44,414 nt of DNA from Nitrososphaerota archaeon. GTDB lineage: Archaea > Thermoproteota > Nitrososphaeria > Nitrososphaerales > Nitrosopumilaceae. The position numbers and the translations under genes were made by a program. The notes under the pieces are model-generated. The model made no database searches and had not been told where the DNA came from. It was given only the letters and a program-made list of their open reading frames with translations. Location of the stretch: assembly GCA_021325615.1 (NCBI GenBank), contig JAJPGU010000024.1:1-44414 (forward strand), read 5' to 3'. This document shows positions 23,363 through 31,293 of the stretch, piece after piece; position 1 is the first letter of the stretch; every line of letters starts with the position of its first letter.

Positions 23363-24379
23363 TTGAATGGAATCCTCAAGACCTCCGCATCACTAACAGC
23401 AGTCCTTCTCCTAGTGCTTGTCCCGCTGCAGTCACTTCCAGCGGCCAGCGCCTCTCCTGCCAATTCCTTTGAGGGCATAACTGCCGTCGCCTATGATCCT
23501 GCTAACAAACGCATCTATGTTACCGACGGCAGCACAGGCAGCGTCAAGGTCATAAACGGGGAGGCCAACAAGGTAATAAAATCAATCCATGTAGGCGTAA
23601 TGCCTTCTGCCATCGCGGTAGACCAATCAGACGGTAACGTCTTTGTGGCAAATAGCGGTTCTGGAACCATAAGTGAAATTAATAAAACAACAAACGCCGT
23701 TTCCGCTACCATGCCAGCTGGGTTTTTGCCTGAAGCAGTGGCAATCGATCCCTCTGAGAGGAACCTATACGTGGCAGATGGAGGTGACACGATAAGGATT
23801 CTGGGAGAAACCAACGGGGCACTTCACGGGACGGTCCGTGTTGGCATGGCTCCAGATGCCATGGCATACGACCCGTCAGGTTCCAAGATTTATGTCGCAG
23901 ACGCGGCATCGGACAACGTGAAAGTAATAAACGGCTCCTCCGAAAAGGTCCAGTCCACCTTCCAAGTGGGAAGGCTTCCCAGCTCGCTGGTTTTTGGATA
24001 TTCGAACCAAACCGAGATGCCTGCAAACCGCGGAAGGCTGTATGAGACCAATGCGGCTTCAAACACTGTGGACGTGATTAATGGGTCTGGTGCAGTCATT
24101 GCAACCATTCCGACAGGGCCAGCCTCCAACCCAGATTCCATCACATTTGATTCCTCGAACAAATACCTCTATGTTGCAAACACCGGTTCCGACACGGTAA
24201 GCGTAATTGACAGCAAATCAAACACGGTGGTTGGAATTATACCCGTTGGAAAATTCCCCGACTCGGTTGCATATGACCCGGCAAACAAAGACATTTACGT
24301 TGCCAACCAAGGCACGGGAACCATAAGTGTGATTAACGCGACCTCAAACACCGTGACTGCAACAATTACAAAATTATAG
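23363..24379 (+). CDS. Secreted YVTN-type beta-propeller protein
   Basis: 338 aa. A signal peptide (SASLTAVLLLVLVPLQSLPAASA, cleavage near residue 32) precedes about seven repeats of 40-44 residues with the pattern AYDPxNKxIYVxNxGxxTVSVINxxxNxV. This is a seven-bladed propeller of the YVTN family common in archaeal surface layers; probably protein or ligand binding outside the cell. TTG 23363 is the only reasonable start before the signal peptide. A terminator-like hairpin follows the gene. Confidence 0.92.
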   Translation: MNGILKTSASLTAVLLLVLVPLQSLPAASASPANSFEGITAVAYDPANKRIYVTDGSTGSVKVINGEANKVIKSIHVGVMPSAIAVDQSDGNVFVANSGSGTISEINKTTNAVSATMPAGFLPEAVAIDPSERNLYVADGGDTIRILGETNGALHGTVRVGMAPDAMAYDPSGSKIYVADAASDNVKVINGSSEKVQSTFQVGRLPSSLVFGYSNQTEMPANRGRLYETNAASNTVDVINGSGAVIATIPTGPASNPDSITFDSSNKYLYVANTGSDTVSVIDSKSNTVVGIIPVGKFPDSVAYDPANKDIYVANQGTGTISVINATSNTVTATITKL

Positions 24380-24396
24380 GACGGTACCTACCGAAT

Positions 24397-24422
24397 CCTG
24401 CCGGGCGTGAGGGGCAGGTTTT
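24397..24422 (+). terminator. Hairpin plus T-run after the beta-propeller gene
   Basis: CCTGCC (24397-24402) pairs with GGCAGG (24413-24418), 10-nt loop, followed by TTTT. It lies 18 bp after the stop codon. Confidence 0.55.
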
Positions 24423-24504
24423 GCCTCAATCCAACGGATGTCGGGACACCATGCAATCCAATAATGCTCACCTTTAAATTCAATTAATTAGTAAAAAAGG
24501 TAAG

Positions 24505-25845
24505 TTGGGTACCCAAATGAGCTCGGCCAGAAGGGGCATGGCCACAGAGGAGATGAAGACAGTGGCAAGAGACGAGGATGTTACCATCGAATGGCTACTC
24601 CCGAAGGTTGCAAATGGGTCCATAATCATACCGCATAACAACGAGAGACGCCAAAAAATCCACGTTGTGGGCATTGGAAAGGGGATGAAAACCAAGGTCA
24701 ACGTGAATATTGGCAATTCAACACTACACCAGAATATGGAGGAGGAAATTAAAAAGGCAAAGGTTGCCGTAAAATACCATTCCGACACCATAATGGACCT
24801 GAGCGACGGCGGGAACGTGGGGCTCTTTAGGAAAGCCCTGCTTGATGCGGCACCCATCACGTTTGGAACGGTTCCAGTCTACGAGGCCTACAATTACGGC
24901 GTCGAGAAACATAAGAACCCGCTTGATATCACGGAGGATGACTTTCTCAAGGCATTTGAAAACAACGTAAAGGACGGCGTAGATTATACCACCATTCATT
25001 CGGGAATAACAAAGGATATTGCAAAACGAATACTTGCAGTCAAGAGACACGGCGGAATAGTGAGCAAGGGCGGGACGATTACGGCCGCGTGGATGCTCAA
25101 ATATGACAAGGAGAACCCCTACTACGAGCACTTTGACTACCTTAGCGAGATTGCACGGAAATATGACGTTACGTTCAGCCTGGGGGACGCCCTCAGGCCA
25201 GGTTCTATCCTAGATTCACACGATGAGCTCCAAGTGCAAGAAATGATAAACATATCGCGGCTTACCAAAAGGGCACACGAAAAGGACGTGCAAGTGATGG
25301 TCGAAGGGCCAGGCCATGTCCCACTTAACGAGGTCGCCGCAAACGTCAGGCTCGCAAAGTCTTTGATAGGCGAGGTTCCATATTATGTGCTTGGCCCACT
25401 CGTGACCGACGTCGCCTCGGGCCATGATCACATTGCAAGTGCTATTGGGGCGGCAGTTTCCGCAAGCGAGGGGGTGGACCTACTCTGCTATCTTACCCCG
25501 GCAGAACACCTTGGGCTTCCAAATGCCGAGGAGGTAAAGGCCGGACTCATCGCCTACCGTATAGCCGCCCATGCTGCGGACCTTGTCAAGTTGCGTGACA
25601 AGGCAATCAAATGGGACATGGAAATGACAGAGGCGCGTAGGACGCTCAACTGGGAGAAGCAGATAGCACTTTCAATAGATCCGGAGGAGGCTGCAAGGAT
25701 CCATGCAAGAACGGGACAGCTAAAGGGAAACACAGTGCCATGCACCATGTGCGGGGGAGCATGCGTCTACATAATGCTGCCACAGCAGCGTTATGCCGTA
25801 AACGAAGATGCCAAACAGGAAGAAAAATTACAGCAGGCTAGCTAG
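24505..25845 (+). CDS. thiC: Phosphomethylpyrimidine synthase ThiC
   Basis: 446 aa. This radical SAM enzyme converts aminoimidazole ribotide to HMP-phosphate, the substrate of ThiD. Conserved blocks: DLSDGGNVG, TIHSGITKDIAKR, SRHGG-like KRHGGIVSKGG, SLGDALRPGS, EGPGHVPLNEV, GPLVTDVASGHDHIASAIG and the C-terminal Fe-S ligands CTMCGGAC. The start TTG 24505 keeps the family's TQMxxAR opening and is about 28 bp after TTTAAATT; ATG 24517 is the alternative. No TPP riboswitch elements are seen in the 125-bp upstream gap. The 3' end overlaps the convergent Nudix gene by 18 bp. Confidence 0.96.
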   Translation: MGTQMSSARRGMATEEMKTVARDEDVTIEWLLPKVANGSIIIPHNNERRQKIHVVGIGKGMKTKVNVNIGNSTLHQNMEEEIKKAKVAVKYHSDTIMDLSDGGNVGLFRKALLDAAPITFGTVPVYEAYNYGVEKHKNPLDITEDDFLKAFENNVKDGVDYTTIHSGITKDIAKRILAVKRHGGIVSKGGTITAAWMLKYDKENPYYEHFDYLSEIARKYDVTFSLGDALRPGSILDSHDELQVQEMINISRLTKRAHEKDVQVMVEGPGHVPLNEVAANVRLAKSLIGEVPYYVLGPLVTDVASGHDHIASAIGAAVSASEGVDLLCYLTPAEHLGLPNAEEVKAGLIAYRIAAHAADLVKLRDKAIKWDMEMTEARRTLNWEKQIALSIDPEEAARIHARTGQLKGNTVPCTMCGGACVYIMLPQQRYAVNEDAKQEEKLQQAS

Positions 25846-26229
25846 CACCCTGTCAAGACTTGGGACTGTTTGATAACGGGCAAGGTCCGCAGGAGTTATC
25901 CACGCATAATCCTGGTTCTCCCAGTTCAGGGTTATTGCTGGCATGTCCAACGAAAAAAGGAAGGGATGAATCAACCACTCGTGGTTGGAATATTGTGACT
26001 CTACCCTGATTTCATCGGCCTTCTTGAGTAGCATGATCCTGTCCGCGGTCACACCGGCCTCCTCGAATATCTCCTGCTTTGCCCTGTAAAGGGGGTCTTC
26101 ATCCCCCTCTATGATTCCGGATATGCCGGCCCACATGCTCTTCATCGACTTGACCCGGTCGCTCCGTTTCAAAATAAGGTACCTTCCCCCGTGAGTCAAA
26201 AAGCAGGTGACAATATTGGTGATGTTCAA
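25828..26229 (-). CDS. Nudix hydrolase
   Basis: 133 aa. The Nudix box is GIIEGDEDPLYRAKQEIFEEAGV (about residues 38-60), with the EEAG core intact but Gln in place of the usual Arg of REEAxEE; metal-binding Glu are present. It hydrolyses a nucleoside diphosphate linked to another group; the substrate cannot be read from sequence. It begins directly at the tyrA stop, so it is the last gene of the minus-strand aromatic operon. Confidence 0.88.
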   Translation of the reverse strand: MNITNIVTCFLTHGGRYLILKRSDRVKSMKSMWAGISGIIEGDEDPLYRAKQEIFEEAGVTADRIMLLKKADEIRVESQYSNHEWLIHPFLFSLDMPAITLNWENQDYAWITPADLARYQTVPSLDRVLASLL

Positions 26230-27084
26230 TTATTTTTCAACGGAATTTACCATCGACACCATCTTTTTGTAGGCGTCTTCCATGTCTACGTTCTTTGCAA
26301 GCCTTTCTTTTGCGCTTCCAACATATTTGAGAATTTCCTCCGTCCTGTTCTCCTGAACCAGAATGAGCATCCTGCCGATATCCTTCCAAAATTCCTCAGC
26401 ATATTTCCTTATCTCGGGGTTGGAGATTATGGTCTCAATCAGCTCCGGCGATTCTGTCATGATTCCGGCGGTAAGCAGCTTCTGGGCCTTGAAGGTCGTA
26501 CCGGCCATTTTCTCGACGAGGGTAAAGTTTTCCTCTTTGGCAAGGATGTTTGCAAGGGCGAGGTTGACAAGGTGGGTCATTCCAAGGATGATGGCAATTT
26601 TCTTGTCATGTTCTGTCGCATCTATCTGGACAAAGCTAGCGTCGGGAAAAAGAGACTTGGCCACGGCCAGCTCTTTTTTTGCGTCCCTTATGGGTATGGA
26701 GATCACATTCTGCCCCTTTAGCTTCTTCGTCCCAGGTCCAAACATGGGGTGGATGCAAACGGGGCTTACCTTGTCCGGAATCTTGGATAGTGCAGCTGCA
26801 GTCTTTAACTTGAGCGACGAAATGTCAATAAGATACGAGTCACGCTTCATCTCCTTTGCAATAAGCCTTATCGTCTCCGGGGTCCGCTTTACGGGGATGC
26901 ACAAAATGACGTAATCTGCCGAGAGGATTGCTCCGACGAGGGACTGGGCCTTTGTGACAGCCTTACTGTGGATTTCCTTTTCGGCATCATATCCTATCAC
27001 TTCAAACCCCCTGTCCAAGAAGTACTTGGTGAACCACTTGCCCATCTGACCTTCCGAGCCAATTATCGCTATTTTCTTCTTCAT
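26230..27084 (-). CDS. tyrA: Prephenate dehydrogenase (TyrA)
   Basis: 284 aa. An N-terminal Rossmann NAD(P) motif IIGSEGQMGKWFTKYF (residues 7-22) is followed by the TyrA domain with IHPMFGPGTKKLKGQNVISIP, which includes the substrate-binding His-Pro-x-Phe-Gly motif. It oxidatively decarboxylates prephenate to 4-hydroxyphenylpyruvate for tyrosine. It overlaps the upstream chorismate mutase-aminotransferase gene by 4 bp. The two together can take chorismate to tyrosine. Confidence 0.92.
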   Translation of the reverse strand: MKKKIAIIGSEGQMGKWFTKYFLDRGFEVIGYDAEKEIHSKAVTKAQSLVGAILSADYVILCIPVKRTPETIRLIAKEMKRDSYLIDISSLKLKTAAALSKIPDKVSPVCIHPMFGPGTKKLKGQNVISIPIRDAKKELAVAKSLFPDASFVQIDATEHDKKIAIILGMTHLVNLALANILAKEENFTLVEKMAGTTFKAQKLLTAGIMTESPELIETIISNPEIRKYAEEFWKDIGRMLILVQENRTEEILKYVGSAKERLAKNVDMEDAYKKMVSMVNSVEK

Positions 27085-28451
27085 TTTTGCCCCTTCACTG
27101 CCTCTTCTATTATGTCCATTCCTTGGTTAAGTGTTTCCTCTGGCTGACATGCCGATATCCTAACGAACCCTTGGTAATTACCAAACCCCTCACCAGGGGC
27201 TACCGCGACACCATAATCTAAAAGCTTGTTTGTAAACTCGACCGAGTCAAACTGCGGCCTGTTTATCCGGGCAAAAACGTACATTGCGCCGTCCGGTTCT
27301 ATAAATTCCAATCCGATCTCCCGGGCCCTACGTACCACCGCCTCTAACCTGGACTTGATGGCCTTGGAATTATCCGTGGTATCGGCGCCAAGTGCTTTCA
27401 TGGCGACATACTGGATGGGCTCCGACACATTTGTGAGCGCAAGCGCCTGCAGCCTTGCCATCCTATCCACTGTCTCAGGCTCCGAGATTGCATATCCTAT
27501 CCTGAATCCTGTCATGGCGTGGGATTTTGAGAATGACTGGGTTACAATCGACTTGTCATATTCGTAGGACAGGACAGACTTCCATTTCTTGAACGCGTAG
27601 GAGGAATAAATCTCGTCGCTTAGCACATAGAGGTTATTTCTAGATGCAATTTCCATTATTTGGCCAAGGAGCTTCTCGGGGAGTATCTTTCCCGTGGGAT
27701 TGTTTGGATAGTTCAAAACTAGCATCCTTGTATTCTGGTTGACTGCGTTTTCGATATCCTCCGGGCTGGGCTCCCATCCCTTTTCAAGGGTGGTGTGGAT
27801 GGTCCTTACCTTAACCCCTGAGTTTAGCGCATTGTCCCTGTAGGCAGGCCATGCAGGTTCGATCACAATCATTTCATTTCCGGGGCTCAGGAGGGATGAA
27901 ACTGCAAGAAAGACGGAGAACCTTGCCCCTGGGGAAACCATGATGTTCTGGGGGTTGGTCTTTGTACCAAAAATTCTCGTAACATGTTGTGAAAGCGCCT
28001 CCCTAAAGTCAGCCATGCCCTTCGAGTCGCCGTACTTGGTGTAGCCCATGTCATACACCTCTGATAACGCCTCCTTGACGGATGCAGGCGGGAGGAAGTC
28101 GGGCTCTCCCACCTCCATGTGAATGATCTTCCTTCCCTGTCTTTCCAGCTCCTTTGCTTTTAAAAAGACAGAGAGGTGGGTCTGCTTGCCCGTCGACTGG
28201 ACCTTTATTGATTCGTTGAGGAGGAAGTTCAGTGCGGTCAAGCCGGCCCTTTCGTCAAGCCCTATCTCGTTACAAAGGGAGAGTACCTTTGACCGGAGCT
28301 GGTTCTCCCTCTGTTCGTTTGTCACGCCTAGGCCCATGTTGTTCTTGAGGTTTCCTATTTCCTTTGCCGTGTCGTTCCTCTCCTTTAGAAGCTTGAGTAT
28401 GTCAAATGTAATCCTGTCTATCCTGTCGCGTAGGTTATCGATGTCGGACAT
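27081..28451 (-). CDS. Chorismate mutase-aromatic aminotransferase fusion
   Basis: 456 aa. Residues 1-90 form an AroQ-type chorismate mutase (DIDNLRDRIDRITFDILKLLKERNDTAKEIG). Residues about 95-456 form a class I PLP aminotransferase: GEPDFLPP, NYPNNPTGK, DEIYSSY and the PLP-lysine motif SFSKSHAMTGFRIGY, with RISA near the C-terminus. It probably makes prephenate and transaminates aromatic keto acids, or makes arogenate. The order AroC, this fusion, TyrA follows the metabolic order. The start is ATG 28451, 3 bp after the aroC stop. Confidence 0.93.
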   Translation of the reverse strand: MSDIDNLRDRIDRITFDILKLLKERNDTAKEIGNLKNNMGLGVTNEQRENQLRSKVLSLCNEIGLDERAGLTALNFLLNESIKVQSTGKQTHLSVFLKAKELERQGRKIIHMEVGEPDFLPPASVKEALSEVYDMGYTKYGDSKGMADFREALSQHVTRIFGTKTNPQNIMVSPGARFSVFLAVSSLLSPGNEMIVIEPAWPAYRDNALNSGVKVRTIHTTLEKGWEPSPEDIENAVNQNTRMLVLNYPNNPTGKILPEKLLGQIMEIASRNNLYVLSDEIYSSYAFKKWKSVLSYEYDKSIVTQSFSKSHAMTGFRIGYAISEPETVDRMARLQALALTNVSEPIQYVAMKALGADTTDNSKAIKSRLEAVVRRAREIGLEFIEPDGAMYVFARINRPQFDSVEFTNKLLDYGVAVAPGEGFGNYQGFVRISACQPEETLNQGMDIIEEAVKGQK

Positions 28452-28454
28452 TGC

Positions 28455-29552
28455 TCATCTAATCACTGGCGGTATGAATCCCGCCCTTAAGGCATGATCT
28501 GCAAGTACTGCGGAAACCATAGAATCGACCACGGGGGGAGCTCTTGGGACAACACACGGGTCATGCCGCCCCTGCACCACCAGCGTGGAAGCCTTTTTTG
28601 TTTTCATGTCCACCGTCTGCTGTTTTTTTGCGATGGATGATGCAGGCTTGAAGGCAACGCGGAGTACGAGCGGCATTCCAGTAGAAATGCCTCCAAGTAT
28701 CCCGCCAGCGTTATTCGTCTTGGTCATGATTTTTCCGTTCTTTACTGTGAATTCATCGTTGTTTTCCGAGCCATGGAGCGCTGACCCGCGGAATCCAGAT
28801 CCAAACTCTACTCCCTTTACGGCAGGGATCGAAAACAAGGCCTTGCTTAGATCAGACTCTAGAGATCCGAAGATTGGCTCTCCAAGGCCGACTGGCAGGT
28901 TGGTGGTGACCGACTCGATCACGCCTCCGACGGAATCGCCGTTTCTCCTTGCAGCGAGGATTGCAGCCCGCATTTTTTCGGCCGCCTTCAAGTCTGGACA
29001 CCTTACCTCGTTGGCATAAATCCGTCCCTTGTCCTTCTCCCCGGCCATGCCATCCATGCCGACCTTGCCCACCTGGCATGTGTATGAATAAGTCTCAACC
29101 TTGAGGGTCTGGGAAAGCAACTTTCTTGCAACGGCCCCCGCCATCACAAATGTGGCCGTAAGCCTTCCTGAAAATCTCCCGCTACCGCGGTAGTCGTTGA
29201 ATCCGTTGTATTTGACGTAAGCTGGATAGTCCGAGTGGCCAGGCCTTGGCTTGAGGGCGAGGTTCTCGTAGTCACGTGACCTCTGGTCCTGATTCCAAAT
29301 CACCATGGTAATTGGGGCACCGGTCGTATAGCCCCTGAACAGGCCGGAGAGGATTTCCACTCTGTCTTCCTCCTTTCTCTGGGTGGTAATGATTGACTGG
29401 CCAGGTTTGCGCAGGTCTAGCATCTTCTGTATGTCTTTTTCCTCAAGCTCAAGTCCAGCGGGACAGCCGTCTACAACGGCTCCGATGCACCTGCCATGGC
29501 TTTCGCCAAAACTTGTAAAGACATAACGCTGGCCGATAGAACTTGAAGACAT
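28455..29552 (-). CDS. aroC: Chorismate synthase (AroC)
   Basis: 365 aa from ATG 29552 (MSSSSIGQRYVFTSFGESHGR). Family motifs: GESHGR near the start, RPGHSDYPAYVKYNGFNDYRGSGRFSGRLTA in the middle and RHDPCVVPRAPPV near the end. It converts EPSP to chorismate using reduced FMN. An in-frame extension to 29615 is possible but would start upstream of the TATA box GATTATAAGC (29573-29582, 26 bp before 29552), so it is rejected. Confidence 0.96.
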   Translation of the reverse strand: MSSSSIGQRYVFTSFGESHGRCIGAVVDGCPAGLELEEKDIQKMLDLRKPGQSIITTQRKEEDRVEILSGLFRGYTTGAPITMVIWNQDQRSRDYENLALKPRPGHSDYPAYVKYNGFNDYRGSGRFSGRLTATFVMAGAVARKLLSQTLKVETYSYTCQVGKVGMDGMAGEKDKGRIYANEVRCPDLKAAEKMRAAILAARRNGDSVGGVIESVTTNLPVGLGEPIFGSLESDLSKALFSIPAVKGVEFGSGFRGSALHGSENNDEFTVKNGKIMTKTNNAGGILGGISTGMPLVLRVAFKPASSIAKKQQTVDMKTKKASTLVVQGRHDPCVVPRAPPVVDSMVSAVLADHALRAGFIPPVIR

Positions 29553-29572
29553 GTTGAAATTCACTTTTAGAT

Positions 29573-29582
29573 GCTTATAATC
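29573..29582 (-). promoter_or_regulatory. TATA box of the aroC-(CM/AT)-tyrA-nudix operon
   Basis: GATTATAAGC on the minus strand, centred 26 bp upstream of the aroC ATG; implies a leaderless operon mRNA. Confidence 0.7.
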
Positions 29583-29656
29583 TTTAGAGTTGGAGCAGGC
29601 AATCTCCAAATGCAATGTGTGACAAAGTTAGATACCAGATAGGGTATGGAAATGCG

Positions 29657-30457
29657 ATGGAAATCCGCATGGCGACTATGAAGGACAAGGAAACAGTGCT
29701 CGGGTTTTGCAGGCATACGTTTTCTTGGGGAGACTATATTGGCGATGTCTGGGACAGGTGGCTCGTATCATGCAATCTTTACGTGTTGGAGGAGGACGGA
29801 GCCATAATCGGGGCATACCACATAGCATTTCCGGAAAACGAGTCCTGGATTGAGGGAATGAGGGTGCACCCCCGACACCGGAGACGGGGGCTTGGAACCA
29901 AAATGATGTCCCACGCCGAGTCTGTCATAAAAAAGGGCAGGATAAGGCTTGTGGTCGAAAGCGAAAACCGCCCGTCAATAAATTTAGTCAAGTTTGTGGG
30001 CTATGAGCTTGAGGAGGAGTGGAGACTTTTTCTAATGTCCCCTGAGCGGCAGGCATCAAGTGCATCGGTGGCCCATGCTCTGTCCCGCGATGTGATTCCT
30101 GACCTGACATTGACCTACCAAGATTCGTGGAGGTGGCAGCCCCTTGACACCATGGCACTTGAAAAACTTTCCAGAGGAGGAAGGGTTCTGGCCTTTATGG
30201 AGGGAAGCAGGGCTTCGGTCGGAATATGGAACCGGTCGGAAGATTTTCCCATGACCTTCCAGCTAGGGCTCGTAGGGGGAACAGCAAAGGGGTTTGATGA
30301 AATTCTGAAGCTGGCAAAAAACATGGCCTACTCTATGGGATGCGAAAGAATCCAGGTCTTTGCGGCAGAAAAAACGATGGTGGATTCGCCGCTCCTGGAG
30401 AAGAGATCCCTTTTCTACGTAATGAAAAAGGATCTGGGAAAAATCTATAATCTGTAA
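29657..30457 (+). CDS. GNAT family acetyltransferase
   Basis: 266 aa from ATG 29657; an ATG at 29615 would add 14 residues. The GNAT acetyl-CoA site is MRVHPRHRRRGLGTKMMSHAE, followed by VVESENRPSINLVKFVGYELEEEWRLF. The C-terminal 110 residues (from about LTYQDSWRWQPL) form a second domain, possibly a degenerate GNAT-like half. Substrate unknown. Divergent from aroC and 7 bp upstream of the EVE-domain gene, with which it may be co-transcribed. Confidence 0.85.
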   Translation: MEIRMATMKDKETVLGFCRHTFSWGDYIGDVWDRWLVSCNLYVLEEDGAIIGAYHIAFPENESWIEGMRVHPRHRRRGLGTKMMSHAESVIKKGRIRLVVESENRPSINLVKFVGYELEEEWRLFLMSPERQASSASVAHALSRDVIPDLTLTYQDSWRWQPLDTMALEKLSRGGRVLAFMEGSRASVGIWNRSEDFPMTFQLGLVGGTAKGFDEILKLAKNMAYSMGCERIQVFAAEKTMVDSPLLEKRSLFYVMKKDLGKIYNL

Positions 30458-30464
30458 ACCCAGA

Positions 30465-30881
30465 ATGGGAGACATGAATTATTGGCTTGTCAAACAGGAG
30501 CCCACGGCTTACAATTACGATATGCTTGAAAGGGAAAAGGGGACCGTCTGGGACGGCGTGCACAATAACCTGGCGTTAAAGCACATCAGGCAGATGAAGA
30601 AGGGTGACCGGGCATTCTTCTATCATACCGGGGACGAGAGGCAGGCGATAGGAATTATCGAGATTACCAGCAACCCCTATCCAAATCCCGAGGAAGACGA
30701 TGAGAGATTCGTCGTTGTGGATGTCAGGCCGCTGGCAAGGCTGAAAAGGGCAGTACCCCTTGAGGAGATTAAAAACAACCCCAAATTCAAGGACTGGGAT
30801 CTCCTGAGAATCTCAAGGCTGTCAGTAATGCCGGTCCCAAGGGACCTCTGGCAAGAGATTGTCACAATGTCAAAAAGATAG
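30465..30881 (+). CDS. EVE-domain protein (THYN1-like)
   Basis: 138 aa, a complete EVE domain: MNYWLVKQEPTAYNYDML at the start, VWDGVHNNLALKHIRQMKKGDRAFFYHTG in the middle and WDLLRISRLSVMPV near the end. EVE is related to PUA and YTH and binds modified bases in DNA or RNA. It lies 5.6 kb from an orphan DNA methyltransferase; a link is conceivable but unproven. ATG 30465 or 30474. Confidence 0.92.
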   Translation: MGDMNYWLVKQEPTAYNYDMLEREKGTVWDGVHNNLALKHIRQMKKGDRAFFYHTGDERQAIGIIEITSNPYPNPEEDDERFVVVDVRPLARLKRAVPLEEIKNNPKFKDWDLLRISRLSVMPVPRDLWQEIVTMSKR

Positions 30882-31023
30882 GACGCCCGTTATTTCTTCC
30901 GCCAGTCTTGGGAATGATTCTCCCACTAGGTATCGCCTTGCGGGTGCATGCCATCTCCAACAGCGGGAAAACTTCGCCATGCCCGGGCAAAAAGGCCCGC
31001 ACATGGTTAGAACTTGATTTCAT
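30862..31023 (-). CDS. Possible mini-protein, 53 aa
   Basis: ATG frame on the minus strand, 16 bp after the 45-aa mini-gene. The product has FLPGHGEVFPLLEMACTRK followed by a basic Gly/Arg-rich tail. Not recognised. It overlaps the convergent EVE gene by 20 bp. It may be a chance frame; an alternative frame from ATG 31004 covers the same DNA. Confidence 0.3.
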   Translation of the reverse strand: MKSSSNHVRAFLPGHGEVFPLLEMACTRKAIPSGRIIPKTGGRNNGRPIFLTL

Positions 31024-31039
31024 CAAGGCGCCGTTTGAG

Positions 31040-31177
31040 CTATTCCTTGGATTCCTCAAACTTTTCGTCCTGCTTGTATCCCTCCTCAAGTTCTGCCTGA
31101 TGCAGTTGCTCCTTTGCCTCATCGTGTTCCCATTCTTTCGCTTCTTCCTCGCTCTTCCTTTTCTTTTTCCTTGCCAT
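31040..31177 (-). CDS. Highly charged mini-protein, 45 aa
   Basis: ATG 31177 frame: MARKKKRKSEEEAKEWEHDE, then a Glu/Lys/Gln-rich helix to the end. A basic start followed by an acidic amphipathic helix. CTAATATCC about 30 bp upstream may be the TATA box. No known family. Codon content and charge pattern suggest a real gene, perhaps nucleic-acid or ribosome associated. Confidence 0.5.
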   Translation of the reverse strand: MARKKKRKSEEEAKEWEHDEAKEQLHQAELEEGYKQDEKFEESKE

Positions 31178-31192
31178 GGTAGGTATTCCCAA

Positions 31193-31285
31193 TTATTGGA
31201 TATTAGGACACCCAAGATTATCATCTATGAAAATGGCGGTTGGCCCGTCCGGCCCTATTTCCTGTATTTCGATATTGGAATGCAC
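31193..31285 (-). CDS. Possible mini-protein, 30 aa, after aroA
   Basis: GTG frame starting 8 bp after the aroA stop on the same strand. The product begins VHSNIEIQEIGPDGPTAIFI and ends DDNLGCPNIQ. Composition resembles a real folded or strand-forming peptide. No family. It could be read from the aroA mRNA. Confidence 0.35.
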   Translation of the reverse strand: MHSNIEIQEIGPDGPTAIFIDDNLGCPNIQ

Positions 31286-31293
31286 TATGTGCC

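Noticed and set aside
24380-24504. TPP riboswitch upstream of thiC
   Set aside because: No CTGAGA or CTGAT-type conserved core; the predicted transcript is leaderless, and the visible hairpin fits a terminator of the upstream gene.
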